From an uncultured marine group I thaumarchaeote (GTDB taxonomy: Archaea > Thermoproteota > Nitrososphaeria > Nitrososphaerales > Nitrosopumilaceae), in the NCBI GenBank assembly GCA_902512865.1, contig CABXKZ010000006.1:1-28117 (forward strand): a stretch of 28,117 bases of DNA, given 5' to 3'. Below, piece by piece: positions 1 to 7,821 of the stretch. The notes beneath the pieces were generated by a model. It worked only from the letters and a program-made list of their open reading frames with translations, was not told the origin of the DNA and did no database searches. The first letter of the stretch is position 1; every line of letters starts with the position of its first letter. A program made the translations under genes and the position numbers.

Positions 1-1
1 T

Positions 2-385
2 TGGCAAGAGGAAACTCGAAAGGGAGTTAAACAATATAATAACATCGCATACACTGCAACTGGACAAGCTCTCTTAAACTTACAAATATTAGTTCAAAAC
101 ATTGGTGGATCAAATGAAACTCTAATGTGTACTAGTCCATCTATTTGTAATTATTCTGTATGGGATGGAGGACATAAATGGGTAAATTCTGGTTCTGACT
201 TTACATCTGGTAATGTCGTTCTAAAACCAGGACAAGCAAAATTTGTCAATGTCTTATGGGGACCTGCAATAGGTTATGGTAGTTATGAAAACTTTGAATA
301 TGATTCAAACAAGGATTATTATTTACGAATAGCAGAACCATTTGGCAAGCTTGATCTTCCATTGAATCTTGTTGTTGTTCCATAA
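2..385 (+). CDS. Secreted/surface beta-rich protein, C-terminal part (5' end outside window)
   Basis: The reading frame is open from base 2 to the TAA at 383-385, so the gene starts before the window. The visible 127 or so residues are rich in Asn, Gly, Ser, Tyr and Val with few charges, as in an extracellular beta-sandwich domain. Two Cys lie close together (CTSPSIC, just after the internal Met at 125), possibly a disulphide. There is no membrane anchor at the C-terminus, which ends in a hydrophobic strand (LNLVVVP). The internal ATG at 125 is an unlikely start because the same style of sequence continues upstream of it. I do not recognise the family. The function is unknown, with extracellular location inferred only from composition. 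Confidence 0.6.
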   Translation, partial: WQEETRKGVKQYNNIAYTATGQALLNLQILVQNIGGSNETLMCTSPSICNYSVWDGGHKWVNSGSDFTSGNVVLKPGQAKFVNVLWGPAIGYGSYENFEYDSNKDYYLRIAEPFGKLDLPLNLVVVP

Positions 386-399
386 TCTCTATTTTTTTG

Positions 400-465
400 C
401 CAATAAATTATGTTACAAATGCACAGATTGAGTCGAGATATTTCTCTGAAGATTTATGCGTTTGA
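400..465 (+). pseudogene. Decayed copy of the 3' end of the downstream surface-protein gene
   Basis: In one frame this stretch reads PINYVTNAQIESRYFSEDL and then runs into a stop. The intact neighbour has NDFVTVLPNAWLESRYFSED near its C-terminus. The two DNA segments share an exact 19-base match (437-455 and 1096-1114), flanked by diverged but alignable sequence. No start codon or domain remains here. It looks like the leftover of a tandem paralogue, and the start region of the intact gene now sits on top of it. Confidence 0.55.
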
Positions 466-488
466 TGGTCAAATTTGGAGATAAAATT

Positions 489-1199
489 ATGCAAAAAATT
501 GTGTTTATAGCATTTTTTTGTCTACTAATGATTCCCGCCTCTGCATTTGGACACAAGCTAATTTCTACTGATGGAACTAACATTGATTATGACTCTGCTT
601 TGGAAATTCCCAATCCTGTAATATCCTGGGCCATGTATGAAGAACTACAAGACGAACCATTGTTTTACAAATTTGAGGCAAAAAAAGGCGATAGATTATA
701 CAGCAGCATTGTCATTCCGAAACTTGAACCTCTAGAAGATTTTACACCATCACTTGTGTTGATAGGTCCTGCAACATTTCTAGAACTTGTTGATGAGATT
801 CGTGTATTGGATACAGAAAAGAATTTTGATTATCATCTACCTGAAGGATATGATGCCTATGTGTTTGATTATGATGGACCTATCCCCTCAAAAGAGTTCT
901 ATGAACCATTTGGGCAAATCACTTACTGGGAACGTCAAGAAATTGATCTAGAGATAGAAGCTCCTGGCACATATTATATGGCAGTTTTTGATAAGAATGG
1001 TTCCAGTGGAAAACTTGCAGTCGCTATTGGATATATAGAAGATTTTTCTGGAAATGATTTTGTTACAGTACTTCCAAATGCATGGCTTGAATCACGATAT
1101 TTCTCTGAAGATTTCTTTCCTTTGTTCATATTTGTGGGAATAATATCGGGAATTTTTACATTAATTGGATTTGTAATATACAAAAAAATTAAACAATAA
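489..1199 (+). CDS. Membrane-anchored extracellular protein with signal peptide
   Basis: 236 residues. The N-terminus MQKIVFIAFFCLLMIPASAFG is a signal peptide with a likely cleavage after AFG. The middle is acidic and rich in aromatic residues and beta-formers, with no cysteine pairs. One transmembrane helix follows near the C-terminus (FFPLFIFVGIISGIFTLIG), then a short basic tail (YKKIKQ). The topology is therefore an outward domain with a membrane anchor. An ATG at 456 is in frame, but the signal peptide and a GGAG about 9 nt upstream (477-480) favour 489. The family is not recognised. It resembles archaeal surface proteins of unknown role, and a decayed paralogue lies just upstream. Confidence 0.7.
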   Translation: MQKIVFIAFFCLLMIPASAFGHKLISTDGTNIDYDSALEIPNPVISWAMYEELQDEPLFYKFEAKKGDRLYSSIVIPKLEPLEDFTPSLVLIGPATFLELVDEIRVLDTEKNFDYHLPEGYDAYVFDYDGPIPSKEFYEPFGQITYWERQEIDLEIEAPGTYYMAVFDKNGSSGKLAVAIGYIEDFSGNDFVTVLPNAWLESRYFSEDFFPLFIFVGIISGIFTLIGFVIYKKIKQ

Positions 1200-1231
1200 T
1201 GGATATTATCTAGAAAAAACTTTAGAGATTA

Positions 1232-1708
1232 GTGGATAACAAATTTCAAAAAATGTTGGAACAAGCATCTGATCTTGCTGAAGATCAGGAATACGAAGAA
1301 GCACTCATCCTTTACGATAAAATTCTAAAATCTGATTCGAAAAATATTCCTGCGCTTTTGGACAAGGCTACTACTCTGCAAAGAATTGGAAAAAACTCCC
1401 AATCTTTCCAACTTTACGAATCTGTTTTAAACGAGGATCCAAAAAACTTGGATGCACTAATTGGAAAAGGAACCTTATTTCATGCAAAATCAAAATTTTC
1501 TGACGCTATCAAGTGTTACGACTCTGCTCTAAAAATCAAGCCTCGTTTTGCAATGGCACTTGCATACAAAGGAATGTCATTAGGGGAGATAGGTGAGATT
1601 AATGATGCTTTATCTTGCTTCAAAAAGGCACTTGTCATAGACAAAGATTATGATTTGGCAAATATGGGAAAGCAAAAGACACTTGAGATGCTAAAATCTA
1701 AAAAATAG
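1232..1708 (+). CDS. TPR-repeat protein
   Basis: 158 residues with about four tetratricopeptide repeats. The helix pairs are visible as A-x3-YEEALILYDKIL, NSQSFQLYESVLN, KFSDAIKCYDSALK and INDALSCFKKALV, each followed by a D/K-P-rich turn and a L/A-rich helix. The protein is soluble, with no signal peptide. TPR arrays are protein-binding scaffolds, and the partner cannot be told from sequence. The start is GTG at 1232. A TATA-like ATATTAT near 1204-1210 lies about 25 nt upstream, which fits a leaderless message. The 3' end overlaps the convergent zinc-finger gene by 11 nt. Confidence 0.85.
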   Translation: MDNKFQKMLEQASDLAEDQEYEEALILYDKILKSDSKNIPALLDKATTLQRIGKNSQSFQLYESVLNEDPKNLDALIGKGTLFHAKSKFSDAIKCYDSALKIKPRFAMALAYKGMSLGEIGEINDALSCFKKALVIDKDYDLANMGKQKTLEMLKSKK

Positions 1709-1871
1709 AAACATCTCCAGGAGATGGTCCTTTTTTCTCCTGTTCTTCGTGGCTTTCAAAAAAATCTCGGTGTTTTTCTTTTTGGTGATAACGAAGACTC
1801 TCATAGTCATTAAATGTGTCATGACACAAAAAACACTTTGGTTTGTCCTCATCAACTAACGGTAACACCAT
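1698..1871 (-). CDS. 57-residue single C2H2 zinc-finger protein
   Basis: This short minus-strand frame begins MVLPLVDEDKPKCFLC and ends in GDVSIF. It contains one classical C2H2 finger: C-x2-C (CFLC), 12 residues, then H-x4-H (HQKEKH), with Phe and Leu at the usual core positions. A charged tail follows. Such fingers bind nucleic acid or protein. Here the partner is unknown. Two similar fingers with identical spacing occur at 9106 and 10844. The start ATG (1869-1871) lies about 27 nt from a TATA box at 1893-1903 that also serves mqnE on the other strand. The finger pattern makes coding likely despite the small size. Confidence 0.75.
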   Translation of the reverse strand: MVLPLVDEDKPKCFLCHDTFNDYESLRYHQKEKHRDFFESHEEQEKKGPSPGDVSIF

Positions 1872-1892
1872 ACTATGACTTGGGTTCTAATG

Positions 1893-1903
1893 TTTTATAT
1901 TTT
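1893..1903. promoter_or_regulatory. Shared TATA box between zinc-finger gene (-) and mqnE (+)
   Basis: TTTTATATTTT is the only TATA-like element in the 52-bp divergent gap. Its centre is about 26 nt from the GTG at 1924 and 27 nt from the ATG at 1871, the distance expected for leaderless archaeal genes in both directions. Confidence 0.5.
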
Positions 1904-1923
1904 GTTCAATTATCAAATGAATT

Positions 1924-3024
1924 GTGTTAGAAGAACTAGTTGGAAATTCCACTGCAATTGAACATGCCATTAATGGAGAAGAATTAACATTTGATGATGG
2001 CATAGAAATACTAAACGATGATAATCTGCATGTCATTGGAGCCGCAGCCGATATTATAAGAAAAAAGCTTGTTGGAGATACTGTCTCTTTCGCTGCATCT
2101 TATTACATGAATTACACAAATCTATGTGCTGCAAGCTGTCAGATGTGTGCATTTTACCGTAAAGGAGGAGAAGATGATGCTTATACCCTTACTCCTGATC
2201 AAATAGAAAAACGGGTGGCGGCAGCAAAAGATCTTGGTGCTACTGAAGTACACATAGTTGGAGGTTTCCATCCTGATTTGCAATTAGATTACTATGAACA
2301 GATGATGTCTGCAATAAAGAGCAAACATCCTGATATGACTATCAAGGCATTTACTGCAGCGGAAATTTTCTTTCTCTCAAAATTAACAAAAAATTCCGTA
2401 ACTGAAATTTTATCTAGATTAAAAGATGCAGGATTAGACTCGATGCCTGGTGGAGGTGCAGAACTTTTTCATCCTGACATTCGTCAAAAAATTATTAGAG
2501 GTAAATGTACTGGACAAGAATGGCTTGATACAATTGAGATTGCGCACAACCTTGGAATTAAAAGCAATGTTACAATGCTTTATGGTCATATAGAAAAACC
2601 AGAACACATTGTTGATCATCTAATAAAAATTAGAGAATTACAAAAAAAGACTGGTGGTTTTATCACTATGATTCCTCTAAAATTTAGTCTTGATAATACT
2701 GAACTTGAAAAAGAGCATCAAGTCACACACGAGTCTTCTTCCATTTATGACCTGAAAATTATCGCCTTGTCAAGACTAATGCTTGCCAAAACACTCAACA
2801 ACATTTCTGTTTATTGGGTTGCATACGGAACAAAACTTGCTCAAGTTGCATTATCTCATGGAGGAAATGATTTAGTAGGTACTGCATTCTCTGAGGAAAT
2901 TTATCGTGCTGCTGGCAAGCCAACAAACTCGTCTCTTTTTGAACTAGCAAATCTAGCAAAAGAGATTGGGCGTACACCTATTCAGAGAAATACATTCTTT
3001 GAGACACTTCAAACATTTACTTAG
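1924..3024 (+). CDS. mqnE: Aminofutalosine synthase (radical SAM, MqnE)
   Basis: 366 residues. This radical S-adenosylmethionine enzyme joins the SAM-derived adenosyl group to the chorismate-derived substrate to make 6-amino-6-deoxyfutalosine in the futalosine route to menaquinone. The [4Fe-4S] motif C-x3-C-x2-C is at residues 68, 72 and 75 (CAASCQMC), followed by an F and a GGEDDAYTLTP segment. EVHIVGGFHP, LDSMPGGGAELF, TMLYGHIE and KLAQVAL match MqnE. The close relatives CofG, CofH and MqnC are alternatives, but the whole-length pattern fits MqnE best, and mqnD lies in the same window. The start is GTG at 1924 with a TATA box 26 nt upstream. Its stop overlaps the convergent membrane-protein gene by 8 nt. 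Confidence 0.87.
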   Translation: MLEELVGNSTAIEHAINGEELTFDDGIEILNDDNLHVIGAAADIIRKKLVGDTVSFAASYYMNYTNLCAASCQMCAFYRKGGEDDAYTLTPDQIEKRVAAAKDLGATEVHIVGGFHPDLQLDYYEQMMSAIKSKHPDMTIKAFTAAEIFFLSKLTKNSVTEILSRLKDAGLDSMPGGGAELFHPDIRQKIIRGKCTGQEWLDTIEIAHNLGIKSNVTMLYGHIEKPEHIVDHLIKIRELQKKTGGFITMIPLKFSLDNTELEKEHQVTHESSSIYDLKIIALSRLMLAKTLNNISVYWVAYGTKLAQVALSHGGNDLVGTAFSEEIYRAAGKPTNSSLFELANLAKEIGRTPIQRNTFFETLQTFT

Positions 3025-3298
3025 TTGCAGGCTTTTTCTCTGTTTTCTTTGCACCGCCTTTTCTTTTTCTACGTGCTCCAAAACTAATCAACACTAAAAG
3101 AAATCCAATTCCAACTAGGATGCCTGATAATGTTGTAAAATCTTCATTTTCTCTTTCCTGAATTAAAAATTCTTCAATCTCATCATCTGTCATTCCTTCT
3201 CTACCAATTGGTGTCATGTCTGTTAGGAGTGCAGAAAGTGCTATCCCAACAATAATCATTGCCATGCCTCCAGCAAAAATTTTCTTGTCTACTAACAT
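3017..3298 (-). CDS. Small two-helix membrane protein
   Basis: 93 residues from the ATG at 3298. Two transmembrane helices are at about residues 7-26 (FAGGMAMIIVGIALSALL) and 55-74 (SGILVGIGFLLVLISFG). They are separated by an acidic loop with TDDEIEEFLIQERE. The C-terminal tail is very basic (RRKRKGGAKKTEKK). The frame is open further upstream to 3427, but that would run through the dus start. The ATG at 3298 also sits 25 nt from the shared TATA box. The family is not recognised. The arrangement suggests a cytoplasmic basic tail. Confidence 0.7.
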   Translation of the reverse strand: MLVDKKIFAGGMAMIIVGIALSALLTDMTPIGREGMTDDEIEEFLIQERENEDFTTLSGILVGIGFLLVLISFGARRKRKGGAKKTEKKPATK

Positions 3299-3315
3299 AA
3301 CATCATTTAGGAAAT

Positions 3316-3330
3316 GTATATTTAATATAC
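3316..3330. promoter_or_regulatory. Palindromic TATA box shared by two divergent genes
   Basis: GTATATTTAATATAC is palindromic apart from its centre. The midpoint (3323) is 28 nt from the dus ATG (3351) and 25 nt from the membrane-protein ATG (3298). No other TATA-like element is present in the 52-bp gap. Confidence 0.55.
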
Positions 3331-3350
3331 AATTCTGAAAACCTCTACAT

Positions 3351-4316
3351 ATGTCACAAATTCCACATTTCTCAAGTAAGGCATTTTTAGCTCCAATGGC
3401 AGGAGTTAGTGATCCTGCATTACGCATTATGTGTAAAAAAATGGGTGCAGGACTTGTTGTAACTGAACTAACCAGTGTAAATGCAATTGTTGCAAAACAC
3501 GAACAGTTAGAATCTCAATCAAAAAATATTACTGAATTTATAGAATTTTCTGAAAAAGAGCGACCGCTCTCTGTTCAATTGTTTGGTTCTAACATAATTG
3601 CATTAGAAAAAGCTGCAAAAATTGTAGAGCCTCATTTTGATATGATTGATTACAATATGGGATGTCCTGCACCTCACATTACCAAACAGATGGCTGGTGG
3701 TGCCTTACTACAAAACTCTGACCTTACAAGAGAAATATTTCGCACACTTGTAAACACAGTCAAAAAACCAATATCGCTAAAAATGCGAATGGGTGTAACT
3801 GAAGAAAACAAATCACTTTTCTTAGAAATCTCAAAGATTGCTGAACAAGAAGGAATTCAAATGATTACACTTCATCCTAGAACTGTGTCGCAGGGATACT
3901 CTGGACATTCAGATTGGGATATGATTAAAAAATTAAAACAAAACGTGTCGGTGCCTGTAGTTGGAAACGGCGACATCACATCTCCTGAAATTGCAAAAAA
4001 AGTTCTTGATTACACTGGCTGTGATTATATAATGATAGGAAGAGGCGCAATGGGCAATCCTTTCATATTTGAACAAATTAACGACTATCTTGAATGTGGG
4101 ACATACAAACATTATTCACTCACAGACAAACTAGAGGCATTTGTCACATATCTTGAATTGACATCTCAGTACAACATTAGATTTGCAAACATAAAACAAC
4201 AAGCAATTCGATTTACAAAGGGAACTGTAGGTGGCGCTCAACTACGAAATAGGCTTAGCACTACAAAAAATATTGATGATCTAAAAGAACTGCTTATCCA
4301 AAAAGTGGCTGCTTAA
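3351..4316 (+). CDS. dus: tRNA-dihydrouridine synthase
   Basis: 321 residues. This flavoenzyme reduces specific uridines in tRNA to dihydrouridine. The FMN-binding TIM barrel starts with FLAPMAGVSDPALR (residues 12-25). PLSVQLFGS and the catalytic loop YNMGCPAPHITKQMAGGALL follow, with the proton-donor Cys at residue 105. KMRMG, TLHPRT, VVGNGDI and IMIGRGAMGNPFIF are the expected phosphate- and flavin-binding segments. The length is normal for the core family. Substrate positions on tRNA cannot be assigned from sequence. It is leaderless from the palindromic TATA box and abuts the next convergent gene without a gap. Confidence 0.92.
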   Translation: MSQIPHFSSKAFLAPMAGVSDPALRIMCKKMGAGLVVTELTSVNAIVAKHEQLESQSKNITEFIEFSEKERPLSVQLFGSNIIALEKAAKIVEPHFDMIDYNMGCPAPHITKQMAGGALLQNSDLTREIFRTLVNTVKKPISLKMRMGVTEENKSLFLEISKIAEQEGIQMITLHPRTVSQGYSGHSDWDMIKKLKQNVSVPVVGNGDITSPEIAKKVLDYTGCDYIMIGRGAMGNPFIFEQINDYLECGTYKHYSLTDKLEAFVTYLELTSQYNIRFANIKQQAIRFTKGTVGGAQLRNRLSTTKNIDDLKELLIQKVAA

Positions 4317-4535
4317 TTACTTGTATAAATCAAATTCTGGGCTTCTTTGTTGACTCTTAACTTCTGACATTACTGCCTTTACCACTTCGTTGTGATTGTA
4401 AGTCAAATGTCTGAGGAACTTTGCTGATACGTCTGCTCTTATATTATCGTCAGCAAAGAGCATCTCTTCAGATGATAATTCAGTCATCATCTCTTTGCAT
4501 TCTATACAAGGGTCAAAATTCAAGAAAAGCTTCAT
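4317..4535 (-). CDS. 72-residue CxxC protein of unknown function
   Basis: A short soluble protein beginning MKLFLNFDPCIEC. It has one CxxC pair near the N-terminus, an acidic helix (MTELSSEEMLFADD), and a helical middle with HLTYNHNEVVKAVMSEV. It could bind metal with His partners, but no known domain is recognised. The ATG at 4535 lies about 25 nt downstream (minus strand) of TTATTATAC near 4553-4561, supporting a real leaderless gene. It is convergent and directly adjacent to dus. Confidence 0.65.
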   Translation of the reverse strand: MKLFLNFDPCIECKEMMTELSSEEMLFADDNIRADVSAKFLRHLTYNHNEVVKAVMSEVKSQQRSPEFDLYK

Positions 4536-4585
4536 GGATAATTTTCTTCCTTGTATAATAAATACTAGATGTTGATTTTACAGGC

Positions 4586-4657
4586 TCAGAATTCTTCGTC
4601 ATCAATGAAAAGTCCCGAGTAATCATATACTGAATCATTATTTTGAGTTGTTTTCAT
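4586..4657 (-). CDS. Possible 23-residue acidic microprotein
   Basis: The 182-bp gap between 4536 and 4717 holds one short minus-strand frame, MKTTQNNDSVYDYSGLF followed by IDDEEF. The composition (Asp, Tyr, acidic end) looks more protein-like than chance AT-rich sequence, but there is no clear TATA box or ribosome site. Nothing else was seen in the gap. Treat as tentative. Confidence 0.25.
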   Translation of the reverse strand: MKTTQNNDSVYDYSGLFIDDEEF

Positions 4658-4717
4658 AATTGGTGTACGTATGTTTTGAATATAAGCACCATGAACAATT
4701 TATCTTTGTTCTATTTC

Positions 4718-5548
4718 TTACAATGGTTTTGAAATCTTTAGATCAAAATCTGGAACTAGGCCCTTTTGTTTTGCCATCTCAAACATCAGTTTAACTGCCT
4801 TTTCTCCTTGCTCACCCATGTCGACTGTCACTTTGTTGACATACATGAGAACAAATTTCTCAATCAACTCTCTTGATTTTCCTCTACTGTATTGCATAGC
4901 GTAATCAAGTGCATCTTTAACGTTGTTTCTTGCAAATTTTATTGAATCTTGTAAATACAAATCAAATTTATGAATTACTTCATCGCCTAATGTCTCATTC
5001 ATCACATTGACTCCTAATGGGACTGGTAATCCTCCTGACTCTTTATCCCACCATTCTCCAACATCCAGAATCTTCTGTATTCCTTCCTGTTCAAATGATA
5101 ATTGTGTTTCATGAATTACCAATCCAACATCTACCTTGCCGTTTTTTACAGCCTCTGGAATGTCGCTAAAATTCATCACAACGTAATCAAACTTTCCAAT
5201 CATTAATTGTAAGAGCAAAAATGCAGATGTCATCTCTCCTGGAATTGCAATCTTTGATTTTTTTATCTCATCGATTGTCATAGGCTTTGTTGCAGTAACA
5301 ATCGGACCATACCCAATTCCAAAACTTCCGCCGCTTCTTAGCATTACATAATTTGGAATGTATGCACAAGCATGTACTGAAACTGCAGTGACATCTAACT
5401 CTGGATTCTTTGCCTTTTTATTCAATTTTTCAATATCTTCTATAACATGTGTAACCGAGAAATCATCTGATTTCACTTTATCTGTGAACATTGCATAGAA
5501 CATGAATGCGTCGTCTGAATCAGGTGTGTGACCTACAGAAATATCCAC
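4718..5548 (-). CDS. mqnD: 1,4-dihydroxy-6-naphthoate synthase (MqnD)
   Basis: 276 residues, the usual size. MqnD converts cyclic de-hypoxanthine futalosine to 1,4-dihydroxy-6-naphthoate in the futalosine route to menaquinone. The fold is that of a periplasmic-binding-protein-like enzyme without a signal peptide. Family hallmarks are GHTPDSDDAFMFYAM at residues 6-20, VSVHACAYI with the conserved His, GIGYGPIVTA, IAIPGEMTSAFLLLQL, and VDVGLVIHETQLSF. The start is GTG at 5546-5548, since no ATG fits better. The related MqnA (chorismate dehydratase) is an alternative, but HTPDSDDAF is typical of MqnD. mqnE lies about 2 kb away. Confidence 0.88.
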   Translation of the reverse strand: MDISVGHTPDSDDAFMFYAMFTDKVKSDDFSVTHVIEDIEKLNKKAKNPELDVTAVSVHACAYIPNYVMLRSGGSFGIGYGPIVTATKPMTIDEIKKSKIAIPGEMTSAFLLLQLMIGKFDYVVMNFSDIPEAVKNGKVDVGLVIHETQLSFEQEGIQKILDVGEWWDKESGGLPVPLGVNVMNETLGDEVIHKFDLYLQDSIKFARNNVKDALDYAMQYSRGKSRELIEKFVLMYVNKVTVDMGEQGEKAVKLMFEMAKQKGLVPDFDLKISKPL

Positions 5549-5628
5549 AATTCTGACGCATATTTCTCGTAATAATAATCAAAGTTTTCGACATATATTA
5601 ATACAAAATTGTAATTATACAATCAATC

Positions 5629-5748
5629 ATGATTTGCTCCAGCTGTGAAAACCACAAACACTTTGAGTGTATTGATTGCCAAAATAATCATACCACTGAA
5701 CTCTGTAATTGTGATTGCCATTTGACTGCACACGAGCATGACGATTAA
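5629..5748 (+). CDS. 39-residue Cys/His-rich microprotein
   Basis: The short frame starts MICSSCENHKHFECIDC and ends NCDCHLTAHEHDD. It has seven Cys (CSSC, CIDC, CNCDC) and six His in 39 residues, enough for two zinc sites in a B-box- or MYND-like cross-brace arrangement. The ATG is preceded by ATATTAA at about 5594-5602, near 25 nt. The metal-binding pattern is the main argument for coding. The function is unknown. It lies just upstream of the CoA-binding protein gene. A longer minus-strand frame over the same bases is judged a shadow. Confidence 0.65.
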   Translation: MICSSCENHKHFECIDCQNNHTTELCNCDCHLTAHEHDD

Positions 5749-5777
5749 CATATTAGTTCTAAAAATAATTTTTTTCC

Positions 5778-6188
5778 ATGGACGATGATCCACATTCAGA
5801 TAAAGAAATTTTAGAAATCTTAAAGATGAAAAAGGTAGCTGTAATTGGAATGTCAAAAAATCCAGACAAGGCTGCACACTATGTACCAAAATATTTGCAT
5901 GAAAATGGATATGATGTTACTCCTGTCAATCCTAATTCTGATATTATATTGAAAAAACAATGCTATGATGAGATTACCGATGTACCTGATGAGATTGATA
6001 TTATAGATGTGTTTAGACCATCAGATCAGGTGTTATCAATTATCAAAGGAGCAATAAAGAAAAAACCCAAAGTTATTTGGCTTCAGGAAGGAATACACAA
6101 TGAAGAAGCAGAAAAATTAGCACATGATGCCGGCATTGATGTAGTTTTTAACAGATGTATGCTGGCAGAACATCGACGGTTAACATAA
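5778..6188 (+). CDS. CoA-binding (Rossmann) domain protein, YccU-like
   Basis: 136 residues forming a single CoA-binding Rossmann domain. Strand 1 and the glycine turn are VAVIGMSKNPDKAAHYV (about 21-37). VTPVNPNSDI, IDIIDVFRPSDQ, PKVIWLQEGIHNEEA and the C-terminal NRCMLAEHRRL follow, all characteristic of the stand-alone succinyl-CoA-synthetase-like CoA-binding family. These proteins are thought to bind CoA or acyl-CoA. No catalysis is known. It is the first gene of a tight plus-strand run. Its TAA shares one base with the ATG of the next gene. Confidence 0.85.
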   Translation: MDDDPHSDKEILEILKMKKVAVIGMSKNPDKAAHYVPKYLHENGYDVTPVNPNSDIILKKQCYDEITDVPDEIDIIDVFRPSDQVLSIIKGAIKKKPKVIWLQEGIHNEEAEKLAHDAGIDVVFNRCMLAEHRRLT

Positions 6189-6553
6189 TGTCCGAAAACT
6201 CGTTTCAAACATTTTATGAAGAGCTAAAACTTTTAGTAGAAAAATTTGAGAACAAACAGACTCAGATAAAGATGGAATCTGATCTTGATTTTGATTCTAT
6301 CAAAATTTTTGGAGAAAAGATGGACTCTCTTACAAGAGCAAAACTTGGAATGGAGGATGCAGCAGAGCTAGCATATACGACCGCAGAACATCACCCATAC
6401 TGGGGTGTATTATACAACTGCACTGAAATTACAAAAACGATTCTTGAAAAATGGCATGATGAAATCACTTCAGAACAATTAGACGAAATTAAATGGAATC
6501 TAAAAGAGATTCAAAATGCAATTTCGAACATAGAAAATAAAATCAAAAAATAA
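6188..6553 (+). CDS. Helical protein of unknown function
   Basis: 121 residues from the ATG at 6188, which overlaps the upstream stop codon (TAATG). It is almost wholly alpha-helical by composition. It has a possible coiled coil at both ends (FYEELKLLVEKFENKQTQI and LKEIQNAISNIENKIKK) and an aromatic/His segment (AEHHPYWGVLYNC) between. No membrane segment or known motif is seen. An in-frame ATG at 6155 lies inside the previous gene and is less likely. Translational coupling with the CoA-binding protein suggests a shared process. Confidence 0.65.
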   Translation: MSENSFQTFYEELKLLVEKFENKQTQIKMESDLDFDSIKIFGEKMDSLTRAKLGMEDAAELAYTTAEHHPYWGVLYNCTEITKTILEKWHDEITSEQLDEIKWNLKEIQNAISNIENKIKK

Positions 6554-6585
6554 TCAGATAAATACAATAAACTGGAAACTAATTC

Positions 6586-7806
6586 ATGGTAATCAGGATT
6601 GGAATTATAGGTAAAACAAACACTGGCAAAACCACATTTTTCAATTCTGCCACATTAGCCTCAACTGAAATTTCTACATACCCATTTACTACAAAAAAAC
6701 CACAAACTGGAATCGGTCAAGCAATCACATTATGTGTTCACATGGAGTTTAACGTACAAGACCATCCAAATAATTCAAAATGTGTTGATGGGTGGCGTTA
6801 CATTCCAATTGAACTAATTGATTTACCTGGATTAATCAAAGATGCATGGAAAGGTAAGGGATTAGGAAACCAATTTCTATCCATTGCCGCACAATCTGAT
6901 GCTCTATTGCATGTGGTTGATTGTTCTGGAAGTATTGACTCAACAGGAAAAATATCCGAACCAGGGTCTGGTGATCCTGTCTCAGATTTTGCAGACATTG
7001 AAGAAGAGTTGGTAATGTGGTATCAAAAAATTCTTGAAGGAAACCGTGATAAATTATCTAAAAACATTCGTGACGGTGCAGAACAAGTTGATGCGTTGAC
7101 AGAATTATACCAAGGAATTGGTGTCAAAAAACCGCATGTGATTCAGGCACTAAAAACTACTAATTTGGAGGACATTAAATTTGATGATTTTGAGATGGGT
7201 CAAACTAAAGAATTTGCAAAAATTTTACGTAAAATCTCAAAACCTACTTTGATAGTTGCAAACAAGATTGACGTCCCCGGTGCTGATAAAAACTTTAATC
7301 GTCTTCGTGAAAGGTATAACGAAGTCATCACTGTTCCTGCTAGTGCAGATAGCGAATTGACTTTGAGACGTGCCGAACAACAGGATTTAATCAAATATTC
7401 GCCTGGCTCTGAACAGTTTGATATTGTAAAACCTGAGGACCTAAATGACAAACAAACTAACGCACTAAACTTCATCAAACAAGACATCATGGGAGAATAC
7501 ATGCGAACCGGTGTTCAATTTGCAATCAATGTCACAGTATTCAAATTACTGAAAATGAACGCGGTATATCCTGTGGCTGATGAAAATAAACTGTCTGACA
7601 AAAAAGGAAACATACTCCCTGATCTAATATTGCTCAAAAATGGAGCTACCGTAAAGGACTTGGCAAATGAAATTCATACAGGATTATCAAAAGGATTGCT
7701 GCATGCAAAAGATTTGAGATACAATCTACGTTTACCGACTCATTATCAATTGCGAGATAGGGATGTCATATCTCTTGTAAGCGCAACAAAGAAAGCCTCT
7801 GGATAA
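6586..7806 (+). CDS. ychF: OBG/YchF-family GTPase with TGS domain
   Basis: 406 residues. This is a translation-associated P-loop NTPase of the OBG/YchF group, expected to act at the ribosome. G1 is GKTNTGKTTF at residues 9-18, the switch II region is ELIDLPGLIKDAWKGKGLGNQF, and G4 is ANKID near residue 224. The C-terminal TGS domain begins near PDLILLKNGATVKDLANEIH and ends in the RDRDVISLVSA segment. The NKxD motif argues for GTP. Bacterial YchF has a changed G4 and prefers ATP. The start ATG is 32 nt after the previous gene and is followed closely by an EF-Tu-like gene, which supports a role in translation. Confidence 0.87.
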   Translation: MVIRIGIIGKTNTGKTTFFNSATLASTEISTYPFTTKKPQTGIGQAITLCVHMEFNVQDHPNNSKCVDGWRYIPIELIDLPGLIKDAWKGKGLGNQFLSIAAQSDALLHVVDCSGSIDSTGKISEPGSGDPVSDFADIEEELVMWYQKILEGNRDKLSKNIRDGAEQVDALTELYQGIGVKKPHVIQALKTTNLEDIKFDDFEMGQTKEFAKILRKISKPTLIVANKIDVPGADKNFNRLRERYNEVITVPASADSELTLRRAEQQDLIKYSPGSEQFDIVKPEDLNDKQTNALNFIKQDIMGEYMRTGVQFAINVTVFKLLKMNAVYPVADENKLSDKKGNILPDLILLKNGATVKDLANEIHTGLSKGLLHAKDLRYNLRLPTHYQLRDRDVISLVSATKKASG

Positions 7807-7821
7807 AACCAGTGATTATTC

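Noticed and set aside
3299..3427. Longer N-terminus for the two-helix membrane protein, including a CGICDIC motif
   Set aside because: The extension overlaps the dus start and the shared promoter. The Cys motif arises from the antisense of dus codons and the TATA region.
5623..5889. 88-residue minus-strand frame
   Set aside because: It is antisense to the Cys/His microprotein and the start of the CoA-binding gene, both of which have better coding signals.
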